Positions 44,010-52,627 of a stretch of 64,000 nucleotides of DNA are shown here, one piece after another. The stretch spans positions 540,724-604,723 of the forward strand of contig CAWATW010000010.1 in NCBI GenBank assembly GCA_963785075.1. Reading direction: 5' to 3'. Within the stretch, counting starts at the first letter, position 1, and each line of letters starts with the position of its first letter. The notes below the pieces were generated by a model. It was not told where the DNA came from. It saw only the letters and a list, made by a program, of their open reading frames with translations, and ran no database searches. This stretch comes from JAOUGY01 sp963785075. Its GTDB lineage: Bacteria; Actinomycetota; Acidimicrobiia; Spongiisociales; ZC4RG35. The position numbers were made by a program, and so were the translations under genes.

Positions 44010-45323
44010 ATGACCACAGCCAAGAGCCTCAAACACCGAATTCGCGCCCGCATGGCAGAGACCGGTGAGCGGTACACCACAGCCCGGATGCACGTGCTCG
44101 GGAGCGACCAACCTTCGATCGACATCCCCGGTCGGGTGCCGGGGTATGAGACGTTCGGCGGTGGCAGCCATCCCGACACGGGCGTCGTCCACAACATGCT
44201 GGTGGCGGCCGGGATCGTTGCCCCTCACGACGGCGAGCCGTACTCCGATGCTTTGCTCTACGGGCTCGGCGGCGGGACCGGGTTCCTGTATGCCGTGTTC
44301 GAGTATCGGGGGATGGACCCGATGCTCAGCGTCGGCGTACGCCACACGATGATGGGTCACGATTTCGCCCGGACCGCCCTCGAGCGTTCCGGTGTCCACT
44401 TCGACGTCGTTCATACGACGAGCATCTCGAGGGCCGATGGCGCCATCGACGGGGCGCTCGAGCGGGGCGTTGCGCCGATCGTCACCGTCGACGGGCCCTC
44501 GTTGCCGCACAGCGGAGTGCCTGACTTCTATCGCGGAGCGAGTGCAGATCAGGTGGCCGTCATCGGCGCCGATGCCGAGTCGTTCTGGATCGATCACGGA
44601 GCCCCGATCCGTCTCTCGAAGGAGACGTTCCGATCGGCCCGCGGGGCGTACAAGAAGGCCAGGAACCAGACCATGATCGTCCGCGGCGCCGGCGACCTGG
44701 CCGACCTCAGGAACGGTGTCCGGGCGGCGATCGAAGCCAATCTCCGCAACTTCGAGGAATCGCCGTTCCGGGGGTTCGCATCGAACTGGGGACACGCCGG
44801 CATGGAGAAGTGGGCTCGGCTCTTGGTCGACCGGCGCGATCCAAAATGCTGGTCCAAGGTCTTCTCGGCCGACAGGCTGCTGTTCAAGGCACTGACCCAG
44901 GTCCGATCATCCATCGAGTGGGAGTTCACGCCTCCGGCCGCGGGCCGGGAGACCTACGCCGACTTCCTGGACGAGGCATCCGCCATCCTGGAATCCGAGC
45001 GTCTCGCCGGGGTGGCCGGGGATTACCGCGCACTCGGCAGCGAGTGGAAGGCACTCGCGGATGCGGCCACCGCCGGTCCCGCGATCTTCGAGGAGTGGCA
45101 ACGGCTCCGATTGCAGTTCCGAAGGCAGGGCTCCGGCGATTCGATCGACATCGGCAGGCGCCGCCGGCGCATCTTCGATCAACTCGAGGACCTGTCGGGG
45201 GAGGCCGTCTTCGACGATGGGTTCCGTGAGGCCCGCCTCACCGACATGGCCGACCGCGTAGAACGCATCGGGGTGTCGGAGCGTCGGGCGGCGCAGCGAC
45301 TGGCGGAGGCAGTTCATCCCTGA
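44010..45323 (+). CDS. BtrH N-terminal/DUF4872 domain protein
   Basis: 437 residues from the ATG with GGGAG 5 bp upstream. The first 28 residues (LKHRIRARMAETGERYTTAR) form a helical module found at the N terminus of various actinobacterial proteins. Then follows a cysteine-peptidase-like BtrH region (GGGSHPDTGVVHNMLVAAGI, YGLGGGTGFLYAVFEY) and the DUF4872 half (EESPFRGFASNWGHAGMEKW). BtrH moves an acyl side chain from a carrier protein to an aminoglycoside in butirosin synthesis. No biosynthetic cluster is present here, so the acyl acceptor is unknown. The usual catalytic Cys position appears as His/Asn-rich (THDTGVVHNML-like), so activity is uncertain. Confidence 0.7.
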   Translation: MTTAKSLKHRIRARMAETGERYTTARMHVLGSDQPSIDIPGRVPGYETFGGGSHPDTGVVHNMLVAAGIVAPHDGEPYSDALLYGLGGGTGFLYAVFEYRGMDPMLSVGVRHTMMGHDFARTALERSGVHFDVVHTTSISRADGAIDGALERGVAPIVTVDGPSLPHSGVPDFYRGASADQVAVIGADAESFWIDHGAPIRLSKETFRSARGAYKKARNQTMIVRGAGDLADLRNGVRAAIEANLRNFEESPFRGFASNWGHAGMEKWARLLVDRRDPKCWSKVFSADRLLFKALTQVRSSIEWEFTPPAAGRETYADFLDEASAILESERLAGVAGDYRALGSEWKALADAATAGPAIFEEWQRLRLQFRRQGSGDSIDIGRRRRRIFDQLEDLSGEAVFDDGFREARLTDMADRVERIGVSERRAAQRLAEAVHP

Positions 45324-45410
45324 CGGCGACCGACCCCTGACGGGCGGTGGATCGCATCCTTCGGCGTGTGATCCACCCCGGTCGTCTGCCGGTGTTCTGA
45401 GTCGGGTTCT

Positions 45411-45438
45411 TTGTATCGAACGTCTGTTCGTGTATGGT
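45411..45438 (+). promoter_or_regulatory. recA promoter with internal LexA box
   Basis: CGAAC-GTCT-GTTCG (45,417-45,430) is a perfect half-site match to the actinobacterial/Gram-positive SOS box. It sits exactly between a TTGTAT -35-like hexamer (45,411-45,416) and TATGGT -10-like hexamer (45,433-45,438), spacer 16 bp. LexA binding here would block RNA polymerase. The recA start is 91 bp downstream. Confidence 0.85.
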
Positions 45439-45529
45439 GCAAGTCACACGGATGTGATTCGCATTCAGGATCTGTCACACTCCACTCGTACGGTGCGACG
45501 GTGACAGGACGCCGACAGAGGAGACAGTG

Positions 45530-46585
45530 ATGGAACGCGACAAGGCACTGGAGATGGCCGTCTCGCAGATCGAGCGCCAGTTCGGAACCGGCGCGATCAT
45601 GAAGATGGGTGAAGCTGCCAACCAGAAGGTCGACGTCATCTCGACGGGCGCATTGTCCCTCGACTTGGCGCTCGGCATCGGCGGTGTGCCACGTGGTCGC
45701 GTGGTCGAGATCTACGGGCCGGAGAGCTCCGGAAAAACCACGCTTGCGCTGCACGTCGTCGCCGAGGCGCAACGAAACGGCGGCATCGCCGCGTTCATCG
45801 ATGCCGAGCATGCGCTCGACCCGGTGTACGCCAAGAATCTCGGCGTCGACGTCGACGAGTTGCTCATCTCGCAGCCCGATACCGGCGAGCAGGCGTTGGA
45901 GATCACCGACATGCTCATTCGATCGGGCGCGCTCGACGTCGTGGTGATCGACTCGGTGGCGGCATTGGTTCCACGAGCCGAGATCGAGGGTGAGATGGGT
46001 GACACCCACGTCGGTCTCCAGGCCCGTCTCATGTCGCAGGCGCTGCGGAAGCTGACCGCCAATCTGAGTCGTTCCAGGACCACCTGCGTGTTCATCAACC
46101 AGCTGCGAGAGAAGATCGGGGTGATGTTCGGTTCGCCCGAGACGACCCCTGGTGGACGTGCCTTGAAGTTCTACTCGTCGGTGCGACTCGATGTCCGGAG
46201 GATCGAGACGATCAAGGACGGCGGTGAGCAGGTCGGAAACCGAGTCCGGGTGAAGGTCGCAAAGAACAAGATGGCGCCACCGTTCCGTCAGGCCGAGTTC
46301 GACATCATGTTCGGCGAGGGCATATCGCGGGAAGGCAGTCTGCTCGATGTGGCAGTGGATCACGGAGTGGTCCGCAAGAGCGGAGCCTGGTTCACCTTCG
46401 AGCAGGATCAGCTGGGACAGGGTCGCGAGAATGCGAAGCGGTTCATCCGGGAGAATCCGGAGATCGCCATGCAACTGCAGGCGAAGATCTACGAACTGGT
46501 CGACCCCGAGCCGGTCGAAGAAGCCGAAACGTTCCCGGTGGAGGCAGAAGCCGAGACGGAGGTCGAGGTCTCGGTCGAAGACTGA
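45530..46585 (+). CDS. recA: Recombinase RecA
   Basis: 351 residues from the ATG 6 bp after GAGGAG. DNA strand-exchange ATPase and LexA co-protease. Walker A GPESSGKTT near 66, AAFIDAEHALDPVYA near 85, loop L1 EGEMGDTHVGLQARLMSQAL near 154, Walker B VVVIDSVAALVP near 140 and L2 GVMFGSPETTPGGRALKFYSS near 198. There is no intein. The C-terminal tail is strongly acidic (EAEAETEVEVSVED). The LexA box upstream predicts SOS induction. recX, the usual downstream regulator, is absent: the next gene is rny. Confidence 0.98.
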   Translation: MERDKALEMAVSQIERQFGTGAIMKMGEAANQKVDVISTGALSLDLALGIGGVPRGRVVEIYGPESSGKTTLALHVVAEAQRNGGIAAFIDAEHALDPVYAKNLGVDVDELLISQPDTGEQALEITDMLIRSGALDVVVIDSVAALVPRAEIEGEMGDTHVGLQARLMSQALRKLTANLSRSRTTCVFINQLREKIGVMFGSPETTPGGRALKFYSSVRLDVRRIETIKDGGEQVGNRVRVKVAKNKMAPPFRQAEFDIMFGEGISREGSLLDVAVDHGVVRKSGAWFTFEQDQLGQGRENAKRFIRENPEIAMQLQAKIYELVDPEPVEEAETFPVEAEAETEVEVSVED

Positions 46586-46744
46586 TCGTTCCCAGGCGGA
46601 TCTTCGCGCACCGAGTAGAATGACTTCTCACACACACGAACGAACCGCCCTGAGAGCCGAAACGAAGCAATGACCAACAGACCTTCGACGATACGAACGT
46701 CACGCTGACGATCCTTCGTCGCTGAACAATGATTCCGGTCGTGT

Positions 46745-46770
46745 GTGCCGAGTCCCTGTGGGCTCGGCAC
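46745..46770 (+). terminator. Hairpin between recA and rny
   Basis: GTGCCGAG (46,745-46,752) pairs perfectly with CTCGGCAC (46,763-46,770), 10-nt loop, followed by CCTTCGTTCT. It lies 160 bp after the recA stop and 40 bp before rny. It is likely the recA terminator. The 225-bp gap holds no recX or other gene that I can see. Confidence 0.6.
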
Positions 46771-46810
46771 GCCTTCGTTCTATCGGCGGGCAGGCATGAA
46801 ATGAGGAACG

Positions 46811-48355
46811 ATGGACAGTCCGGCGATCGTGGCACTGGCCGTGGTCCTCGCCGCTGTGATGGCAGGGGGAGGGGGATACCTCCTCGCCCGAGCCGTCGGC
46901 CGGTCGAATCGGGCATCGACCGGGGGTGACGGCGAAGAATTTCTGTCGTCGGCGAGGTTGGAGGCACAGCGGATTCTCGCCCGCGCCGAGGAGGAAGGGC
47001 GGGCTCGAGCGGACGGTTTCCGTGAGCGCGAAGAGGCCCAGCTGGCGCACCGCCAGGTGGAGCTCGACAACATGGAGAGTCGCCTCAGCCAGCGGGAAGA
47101 GACTCTGGATCAGCGTGCTGCCAACCTGGCGACTCGTGAGCAGATGGTTCTGCAGCGCGAGCGCGAGATCACCGAGACCCGATCCGAAGCCGAGCAGCTC
47201 CGGGAGTCGGGACGCCAGGAGCTCGCCCGGCTCGCCGGTCTGGACGCCATCGCCGCCAAGGAGCAGTTGCTGGCTCAGGTCGAGGACGAGGCACGTCGGG
47301 ACGCCATGTTCCTGGTGAGGGACCTCGAGATCAAAGCCCGGGAGGAAGCGGACAAGCGCGCCCGGCGCATCCTGGCAACGGCCATCCAGCGTCTGGCGTC
47401 CGAGGTCGTCACCGAATCCACCGTGTCGGTGATCTCCCTTCCATCCGACGAGATGAAAGGTCGGATCATCGGACGTGAGGGCAGGAACATTCGCGCCCTC
47501 GAGTCGGTCACCGGTGTCAACCTGATCGTCGACGACACGCCAGAGGCGGTGTCCGTCGCGTCGTTCGATCCCGTGCGACGAGAGGTGGCGCGGCTCACGC
47601 TCGAACGACTGGTCGCAGACGGTCGTATCCATCCGGCCTCGATCGAGGAGGCCTATCAGAAGGCCCAGGCCGAGGTCGAACAGGCCGTGCGGGACTCGGG
47701 AGAGTGGGCGTTGCTCGAGGTCGGGGTGTCACGAATGAACCCCGAGCTCGTCACGTTGCTCGGGCGCCTCAAGTACCGGACGTCGTACGGTCAGAACGTG
47801 CTCAACCATCTCGTCGAGTCGGCTCATGTGGCGGCGATGCTCGCCAGCGAGCTCGGCGTCGACGCCGCCCCGGTCAAGCGAGCGGCGTTGCTCCATGACA
47901 TCGGGAAGGCCGTCACCCATGAGGTCGAGGGCTCGCATGCCCTCATCGGCGCCGAGATCGCCCGGCGCTTCGGAGAGGATCCGTCGGTCGTCCACGGCAT
48001 CGAGGCGCATCACAACGAGGTCGAGCCTCGGACCGTTCTCGCCGTGCTCGTCCAGGCGGCCGATGCCGTGTCCGCCGCCCGGCCGGGGGCGCGTCGAGAA
48101 GCCCTCGAGTCATATGTGCGCCGGCTCGAGCGGCTGGAGAAGCTGGCGCTGGACTTCGAAGGTGTCGAGCGGGTGTTCGCCATGCAGGCAGGACGCGAGG
48201 TTCGCGTGGTGGTCGATCCCGGTGAGATCGACGACCTTGCTGCGAGCGACCTCTCCAGGCGTATCGCCCGCAAGCTCGAAGAAGACCTCCAGTACCCGGG
48301 CCAGATCCAGGTCACCGTGATCCGCGAGTTCCGGGCGACGGACTACGCCCGCTGA
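46811..48355 (+). CDS. rny: Ribonuclease Y
   Basis: 514 residues. Membrane-anchored endoribonuclease starting mRNA decay. An N-terminal transmembrane helix (about 6-27) is followed by a long coiled coil (50-190, e.g. EREEAQLAHRQVELDNMESR), a KH domain with IIGREGRNIRALESVTGVN near 218, and an HD domain with LLHDIGKAVTHEVEGSHALI near 358 and EAHHNEVEPRTVLAVLVQAADAVS. The usual length is 510-520. It is not found in E. coli. Here it coexists with RNase J. It lies 5 bp upstream of miaB. Confidence 0.95.
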   Translation: MDSPAIVALAVVLAAVMAGGGGYLLARAVGRSNRASTGGDGEEFLSSARLEAQRILARAEEEGRARADGFREREEAQLAHRQVELDNMESRLSQREETLDQRAANLATREQMVLQREREITETRSEAEQLRESGRQELARLAGLDAIAAKEQLLAQVEDEARRDAMFLVRDLEIKAREEADKRARRILATAIQRLASEVVTESTVSVISLPSDEMKGRIIGREGRNIRALESVTGVNLIVDDTPEAVSVASFDPVRREVARLTLERLVADGRIHPASIEEAYQKAQAEVEQAVRDSGEWALLEVGVSRMNPELVTLLGRLKYRTSYGQNVLNHLVESAHVAAMLASELGVDAAPVKRAALLHDIGKAVTHEVEGSHALIGAEIARRFGEDPSVVHGIEAHHNEVEPRTVLAVLVQAADAVSAARPGARREALESYVRRLERLEKLALDFEGVERVFAMQAGREVRVVVDPGEIDDLAASDLSRRIARKLEEDLQYPGQIQVTVIREFRATDYAR

Positions 48356-48360
48356 TCACC

Positions 48361-49746
48361 ATGGAATCGGTGCTGCTTCCTGATCCTTCTCGCCGTGAGC
48401 GACCGTACCGGTCGCCGACCCGGTCAGGCGCTCGCTATCTCGTTCGCACGATGGGCTGCCAGATGAACGAGCACGACTCCGAGAGGGTCGCTGGCTTGTT
48501 CGAGGCGGACGGCATGGTTCCTGCCGATGGCTACGAGGACGCCGATGTGGTGTTCATCAACACGTGCACCATCAGAGAGAATGCCGACAACAAGCTCTAC
48601 GGCACGCTCGGCAATCTGAAGGCGATCAAAGACCTGAATCCCGAGATGCGTCTGATGGTGGGCGGCTGTGCGGCCCAGAAGGACCGTGAGATCGTACGGG
48701 AGCGCGCACCCTGGGTGGACGTCGTGCTCGGGACCCACAACCTGGATCGTGTCGTCGACCTGTTGGATCACGTCGAGGATTGGGGCCCGATCACCGAGGT
48801 GGTCGACGCGCTGCAGGCCATGCCGTCCTCGCTTCCGGTCCGCCGTGAGGTGGCGCATTCGGCCTGGGTGACCATCCAGGTCGGTTGCAACAACTCGTGC
48901 ACCTTTTGCATCGTGCCGTCCGTCCGGGGACCGGAGATCTCCCGGCGACCCGGCGACATCCTCCAGGAGGTCAGAGCGCTGGTTGCCGATGGGGTGTCCG
49001 AGGTCACCTTGCTCGGGCAGAACGTCGACACCTATGGCCGCGACCTCGCTCTCGCCGGCCGTCGCCGGCCGCTGTTCGGAGAGCTGCTCCGCCAGGTTGG
49101 ATCCGTCGAGGGGATCCGCCGGGTGCGCTTCACCAGCCCGCACCCGAACGATTTCGGCCGTGAGGTCGCCGAGGCGATGGCGGAGACCGATGCGGTCTGC
49201 GAGCAGCTGCATTTTCCTCTCCAGTCGGGTAGCAACGGCATTCTGAGAGCCATGCATCGTGGCTACACCGTCGAGAAGTACCTGACTCGTTTGGAGATGG
49301 CCCGCCAGGTCATCCCCGATCTGTCGGTGTCGACGGACATCATCGTCGGGTTCCCCGGTGAGACCGATGACGACTTCGAGCGGACGCTGGAGGTGGTCGA
49401 GGCCGCCCAGTTCGATCAGGCCTTCATGTTCATCTTCTCGCCCCGACCGGGAACTGCGGCCGCCGACTTCGACGACCGGTTCGTCGATCCGGAGGTCGTT
49501 CAGGAACGGTTCCAGCGCCTGCTGGCGATTCAGAATGCCGTCACCGAGGCGCGCAGCCGTCGCTGGATGGGCCGGACCCTCGAGGTGTTGTCCGAGGGGC
49601 CGTCCAAGAGAGATCCGGCCGTCGCCACCACCCGCACCCGCGGCGGGAAGGTGGTCCACACCAAGGGTCTCATTCCCGCCGGAGCGTTCGTCGACGCCAG
49701 GATCGTCGACACGTCTCTCCACCACCTCACCGGAGAGCTCGTCTGA
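48361..49746 (+). CDS. miaB: tRNA-2-methylthio-N6-dimethylallyladenosine synthase
   Basis: 461 residues. Adds the methylthio group to i6A37 in tRNA. N-terminal cluster ligands are in RTMGCQMNEHDSE, NTCTIRENADNK and GGCAAQ. The radical-SAM cluster is CNNSCTFCIVPSVRG near 180. HFPLQSGSNGILRAMHRGYT near 288 and the C-terminal TRAM domain (TRTRGGKVVHTKG) are present. GCQMNEHDSE separates it from RimO. It precedes miaA, the enzyme that makes its substrate, by 5 bp, a natural functional pair. Confidence 0.96.
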   Translation: MESVLLPDPSRRERPYRSPTRSGARYLVRTMGCQMNEHDSERVAGLFEADGMVPADGYEDADVVFINTCTIRENADNKLYGTLGNLKAIKDLNPEMRLMVGGCAAQKDREIVRERAPWVDVVLGTHNLDRVVDLLDHVEDWGPITEVVDALQAMPSSLPVRREVAHSAWVTIQVGCNNSCTFCIVPSVRGPEISRRPGDILQEVRALVADGVSEVTLLGQNVDTYGRDLALAGRRRPLFGELLRQVGSVEGIRRVRFTSPHPNDFGREVAEAMAETDAVCEQLHFPLQSGSNGILRAMHRGYTVEKYLTRLEMARQVIPDLSVSTDIIVGFPGETDDDFERTLEVVEAAQFDQAFMFIFSPRPGTAAADFDDRFVDPEVVQERFQRLLAIQNAVTEARSRRWMGRTLEVLSEGPSKRDPAVATTRTRGGKVVHTKGLIPAGAFVDARIVDTSLHHLTGELV

Positions 49747-49751
49747 CTCCG

Positions 49752-50654
49752 TTGATCGCCATCGTCGGTCCGACGGCATCGGGGAAGTCCGAGGTGGCAC
49801 TGCAAACGGCTCGACGAACCGGGGCCATGCTCCTCTCGGTGGACTCGATGCAGGTCTTCCGTGGCATGGACATCGGGACGGCGAAACCGTCGGCGGCGGA
49901 CCGTGCCGAGGTGCCTCACGCCATGATCGACGTCGTGGACCCGGAAGCCGACTTCTCCGTCGCAGCCTTTCAGAAGATGGCGCGCGCCGATATCGACGCC
50001 GCCGGGGCGCCCGTGGTCATCGTCGGCGGCAGCGGTCTTCACTTCCGAGCGGTCGTCGACCCGCTCGAGTTCCCCCCTTCGAGCAAGGCTCTCCGCCGTG
50101 AGTTGGAGGCGGTGAGCGACGCCGAGCTGGTCGGGGAGCTCCGGGCGAGCGATCCCGGGGTCGACGCAGTCGTCGACCTGGAGAACCGGCGTCGGGTGGT
50201 CCGAGCCGTCGAGATCCTGCGGTTGACCGGACTCACCCCCACCGAACGCCACCGGTCACCTGCTTCCACCGCCGTGCGCGGCTACCGGCCGATCAGGCCC
50301 GTGATCGTGTTCGGTCTGGATCGATCGTCGGATCTGCGCCGTCGGATCTCCACCCGGGTCGCAGAGATGCGCACCAGGGGACTGATCGACGAGGTCCGGA
50401 GTCTTCGGGGCCGCCTGGGTGTCCAGGCGTCACAGGCGGTGGGCTACAAGGAGCTGTCGGCGGTTGTCGACGGCGAGCTCGATGAGGATCTCGGATTCGA
50501 CGAGGTGCTTCGCGCCACGTGGGCGCTGGCGAAACGGCAGAGAACGTACTTCCGCCGCGACCCCCGAATACGATGGATCGATGCCGCCGAGGCCGACGCG
50601 GTGTCGGGTCTGGTCGACGAGATCGAGCGAGAGGTACGTTCGTGGACTTCGTGA
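49752..50654 (+). CDS. miaA: tRNA dimethylallyltransferase
   Basis: 300 residues from a TTG 5 bp after miaB. P-loop GPTASGKSEVAL at residues 5-16, LSVDSMQVFRGMDIGTAKPS near 28, GGSGLHFRAVVDPL near 97 and SQAVGYKELSAVVDGE near 226. It transfers dimethylallyl to N6 of A37 in tRNAs reading UNN codons, giving the MiaB substrate. The C-terminal QRTYFRRDPRIRWID is typical. It overlaps dapF by 13 bp, the same miaA-dapF order as in mycobacteria. Confidence 0.95.
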   Translation: MIAIVGPTASGKSEVALQTARRTGAMLLSVDSMQVFRGMDIGTAKPSAADRAEVPHAMIDVVDPEADFSVAAFQKMARADIDAAGAPVVIVGGSGLHFRAVVDPLEFPPSSKALRRELEAVSDAELVGELRASDPGVDAVVDLENRRRVVRAVEILRLTGLTPTERHRSPASTAVRGYRPIRPVIVFGLDRSSDLRRRISTRVAEMRTRGLIDEVRSLRGRLGVQASQAVGYKELSAVVDGELDEDLGFDEVLRATWALAKRQRTYFRRDPRIRWIDAAEADAVSGLVDEIEREVRSWTS

Positions 50655-51400
50655 AGATGCAGGGGCTCGGCAACGATTTTGTCGTGGTCGGCGTCGAGGT
50701 CGTGGTCACACCGGATCTGGTCCGCCGGGTGTGCGACCGCCGGTTCGGCGTCGGTGCCGACGGTGTCTTGCAGGTCTCGCTGCGGGGCGACTCGGTCCAC
50801 ATGGGGTACTGGAACGCCGACGGTTCGGCTGCGGAGATGTGCGGGAACGGGTTGAGATGTGTGGCGCGCCGGGCGGTCGACCTCGGCCTGACGAGTGCGA
50901 CCGACTTCATCGTCGAGACTCCCATCGGACCCCGTCACGTTCGCGTCGGTGACGACACCGTCACGGTGGAGTTGGGTCCTGTGAGTCTGGGCGGAACGGT
51001 GGTCGTCGACGGGATCGATTTCACAACGGTCGATGTCGGCAATCCTCATGCGGTGGCGCTGTCCGACCCGACGCAGGTTGTGCTCGACGAGGTCGGACCA
51101 CGAGTCGAGCGCGGCAGCCCCTTTTCTGGTGGCACCAACGTCGAGTTCTACCTTCCGACCGGCTCCGACTCCGTCACCATGCGGGTCTGGGAGCGGGGGG
51201 TCGGTGAGACGCTTGCCTGTGGCACCGGGATGGTCGCCGTGGCGAGCGTTGCGCGAGCGTCGGGTCAGGTCGCGGGCGACAGCGTCGAAGTCACCGTTCC
51301 GGGCGGTGTGGGACGTGTCGAATTCGACGATCGCGTGTGGCTCATCGGCCCGGCAGCGACCGTGTTCGAGGGCCGGTTGGCGTTCAGCGAACCTTCCTGA
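50642..51400 (+). CDS. dapF: Diaminopimelate epimerase
   Basis: 252 residues from the GTG giving MDFVKMQGLGNDFVVV, the family N terminus. Interconverts LL- and meso-diaminopimelate without cofactor, using two Cys: AEMCGNGLRCVARR near 70 and LACGTGMVAVASVA near 194, both intact. NPHAV and GTNVEFY segments are also present. The 252 residues are somewhat shorter than E. coli DapF (274). The 3' end overlaps the convergent lexA by 17 bp. With dapA and dapB it completes three steps of meso-DAP synthesis inside this window. Confidence 0.95.
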   Translation: MDFVKMQGLGNDFVVVGVEVVVTPDLVRRVCDRRFGVGADGVLQVSLRGDSVHMGYWNADGSAAEMCGNGLRCVARRAVDLGLTSATDFIVETPIGPRHVRVGDDTVTVELGPVSLGGTVVVDGIDFTTVDVGNPHAVALSDPTQVVLDEVGPRVERGSPFSGGTNVEFYLPTGSDSVTMRVWERGVGETLACGTGMVAVASVARASGQVAGDSVEVTVPGGVGRVEFDDRVWLIGPAATVFEGRLAFSEPS

Positions 51401-52037
51401 GCACCGAAACGACCTTGCCGACTATCCGGACGCCGCCGTCGAAGACCATGGGCGCATATGCGGGGTTCTCCGCTTCGAGCACGACCTTCCCATCGCGGCG
51501 GCGGAGCCGCTTCACAGTTGCCTCTTCTTCGTCGACGAGGGCCGCCACGATCTCGCCATCGTTGGCATCGGCCTGGCTCCGGACGACGACGTAGTCGCCA
51601 TCGAGGATCCCGGCGTCGATCATCGAGTCGCCGCGAACGGTGAGCATGAACACAGGGCCCGATCCCACGAGGTCGGTGGGGAGTGCCATCACGTCCTCCA
51701 CGTCCTGTTCGGCGAGGATCGGCCGCCCGGCGGCGATTCGACCGACGAGCGGCACGGCCCGAACGTCGTCCCGGGTCGGCTCGTGCGCCGGCGTCGCGGC
51801 GGGAGTGGATTCTCCCAGCACCTCGATGGCTCGGGGCTTGCTGGGGTCCTTGCGGATCAAACCGGCTTTGGCGAGCGAGGACAGATGACTGTGCACCGTG
51901 GATGGGGACGAGAGACCGACGGCCTCTCCGATCTCGCGCACCGACGGGGGATAGCCGCGAGCTGCGACGGTCTCCCGGATGAAGTCCAGCACCTGGCGCT
52001 GCCGATCGCTGATCGCTTTGTCCTTCTTCTCTGCCAT
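51384..52037 (-). CDS. lexA: SOS repressor LexA
   Basis: 217 residues from the ATG giving MAEKKDKAISDRQRQVLDFI. The longer upstream frame crosses its own operators and is wrong. Winged HTH at about 28-65 (SVREIGEAVGLSSPSTVHSH). The S24 self-cleavage domain has the scissile Ala103-Gly104 (GRIAAGRPI), nucleophile Ser-138 (VRGDSMIDAG) and general base Lys-176 (EATVKRLRR). RecA filaments trigger cleavage. Several LexA boxes lie in its own promoter region, giving autoregulation and control of the divergent ORF-LysM pair. Confidence 0.97.
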   Translation of the reverse strand: MAEKKDKAISDRQRQVLDFIRETVAARGYPPSVREIGEAVGLSSPSTVHSHLSSLAKAGLIRKDPSKPRAIEVLGESTPAATPAHEPTRDDVRAVPLVGRIAAGRPILAEQDVEDVMALPTDLVGSGPVFMLTVRGDSMIDAGILDGDYVVVRSQADANDGEIVAALVDEEEATVKRLRRRDGKVVLEAENPAYAPMVFDGGVRIVGKVVSVLRKVR

Positions 52038-52100
52038 CGTCGTCGACCTCCTGGTCTGGGCGAGATCGACTGGATCACCGATCTCTGTCCGCCCCCGGGG

Positions 52101-52208
52101 GCGAATGTGTGTTCGATAGTGTAGTGGCTTCGAGTTCGCGATCCAAACATGTGTTCGACTTGACAAATCGAACATACTGTTCGGTACCGTGGCCGAACAG
52201 ATGTTCGA
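52101..52208. promoter_or_regulatory. Divergent SOS control region with multiple LexA boxes
   Basis: Boxes with 4-bp spacers: CGAAT-GTGT-GTTCG (52,102-52,115), CAAAC-ATGT-GTTCG (52,144-52,157) and CGAAC-AGAT-GTTCG (52,194-52,207). A fourth palindrome, CGAAC-ATACT-GTTCG (52,169-52,183), has a 5-bp spacer. On the plus strand TTGACA (52,160-52,165) with TACCGT (52,185-52,190) looks like a promoter straddling the fourth palindrome and followed by the third box. On the minus strand TACACT (52,118-52,123) precedes the first box and would serve lexA. Confidence 0.85.
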
Positions 52209-52252
52209 GGGAACCCACACCAGAGACACGACAGGCATCCGCCCAACGGCGA

Positions 52253-52627
52253 ATGTCTTTGCGAGCGTCAGAGCGAACGCCGGTGAAGATCTCGCCGCCG
52301 CCGCCTACGCCGGTCGAGGTGATCGATCCGGTTGCCATTCCCGGCCTTCCGATGGCGGCGGGGCGGACCGTGCTCGGATGCGGCCGAGTGCACGTGACCG
52401 TGGTCGGCCCACCGTCCCGCTGGTGGGCTTCACCGCCGACGGCCGTCTGGCCGGCGGGGGCGTTCGTCATGTTCGAGCGACGGTGGGGGGCTCTGGGGTG
52501 GAGCCGACCCGGCGGTCGAGCACGGCGACGACGGGGGACCTCGGAGATTCTGTCACACCCCGACCGTACGTTGGGGCAACGCCCGATTCGGGCAACCAGA
52601 CATCGAGAAGAGGAAGGGTCGACATGA
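52253..52627 (+). CDS. Uncharacterised small ORF downstream of LexA boxes, coupled to LysM gene
   Basis: 124 residues from the ATG at 52,253, 46 bp after the last LexA box. The stop (TGA 52,625-52,627) overlaps the LysM start codon (ATG 52,624) in an ATGA arrangement, a strong hint of a real coupled gene. Codon third positions are GC-rich through residue 90, and the central part has a natural look (VHVTVVGPPSRWWASPP, AVWPAGAFVMFERRWGALGW). The C terminus is Arg-rich. No family recognised. It would be SOS-inducible if real. The alternative is a long leader for the LysM gene. Confidence 0.45.
   Translation: MSLRASERTPVKISPPPPTPVEVIDPVAIPGLPMAAGRTVLGCGRVHVTVVGPPSRWWASPPTAVWPAGAFVMFERRWGALGWSRPGGRARRRRGTSEILSHPDRTLGQRPIRATRHREEEGST

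Noticed and set aside
43754..44068. Plus-strand ORF across the thpR-BtrH gap
   Set aside because: Its composition is Arg/Gly-rich with poor codon use and it overlaps the BtrH-like start. Treated as leader, not gene.
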